Both the position numbers and the translations under genes were made by a program. The notes under the pieces are model-generated. The model had not been told where the DNA came from and did no database searches. It saw only the letters and a list, made by a program, of their open reading frames with translations. A DNA stretch of 8,442 nucleotides from Stenotrophomonas maltophilia (GTDB taxonomy: Bacteria; Pseudomonadota; Gammaproteobacteria; Xanthomonadales; Xanthomonadaceae): contig DGIP01000176.1 in assembly GCA_002386405.1 (NCBI GenBank), positions 653 through 9,094 on the forward strand, in the 5' to 3' direction. Position 1 is the first letter of the stretch, and every line of letters begins with the position of its first letter. Below, in pieces: positions 8,427 through 8,442 of this stretch.

Positions 8427-8442
8427 GTAGGTCACGACCGTT
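8427..8442 (+). repeat. REP-like palindrome 3, inverted, cut by window edge
   Basis: GTAG (8427-8430) followed by GTCACGACCGTT is the same element in plus orientation, truncated after the first arm and loop. With palindrome 2 it forms a head-to-head pair around CTACCCCGGTAG, so the REP cluster probably continues past the window. Confidence 0.65.

Noticed and set aside
8365..8442. Possible CRISPR array
   Set aside because: The repeats are short palindromes with mixed orientation and no spacers of regular length, so they are REP elements.

Overview
The window is GC-rich chromosomal DNA of a gammaproteobacterium, most likely Stenotrophomonas or a close relative in the Xanthomonadaceae/Lysobacteraceae. 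The evidence is the codon bias, the number of c-di-GMP proteins, and the short GTAG-headed palindromes at the right edge, which resemble the SMAG family of REP elements known from Stenotrophomonas maltophilia. The genus is inferred from recognition, not from a search.

Layout, left to right: (1) 1-717, minus: a soluble GAF-GGDEF protein cut by the window edge inside its GGDEF domain. (2) 782-1504, minus: an RluF-type 23S rRNA pseudouridine synthase. (3) 1542-3194, minus: a membrane diguanylate cyclase with a signal peptide, a periplasmic domain, about seven membrane helices and a GGDEF domain. (4) 3316-5733, minus: a membrane-bound PAS-GGDEF-EAL protein. (5) 5850-5881: a rho-independent terminator with a UUCG loop. 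(6) 5903-7858, minus: a DeaD/CsdA-type DEAD-box RNA helicase. Its leader (about 7859-7990) can form two hairpins. (7) 8128-8358, plus: a small YbcJ-like S4-domain RNA-binding protein, divergent from the helicase. (8) 8365-8442: a cluster of REP-like palindromes starting six bases after that gene's stop.

Two themes share the window. One is c-di-GMP signalling: three consecutive turnover proteins carry three different sensor designs (cytoplasmic GAF, 7TM with periplasmic domain, and periplasmic helical domain plus PAS). The other is RNA and ribosome biology (rluF, deaD, the ybcJ-like gene). The rRNA-modifying rluF lies between two diguanylate cyclase genes with small gaps (37 and 64 bases), so it may be co-transcribed with them. 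No mobile element, phage, CRISPR array, tRNA or rRNA was seen. No wholly new system is evident. The items most worth checking are the deaD leader structure, the REP cluster, and the arrangement and sensor domains of the c-di-GMP genes.
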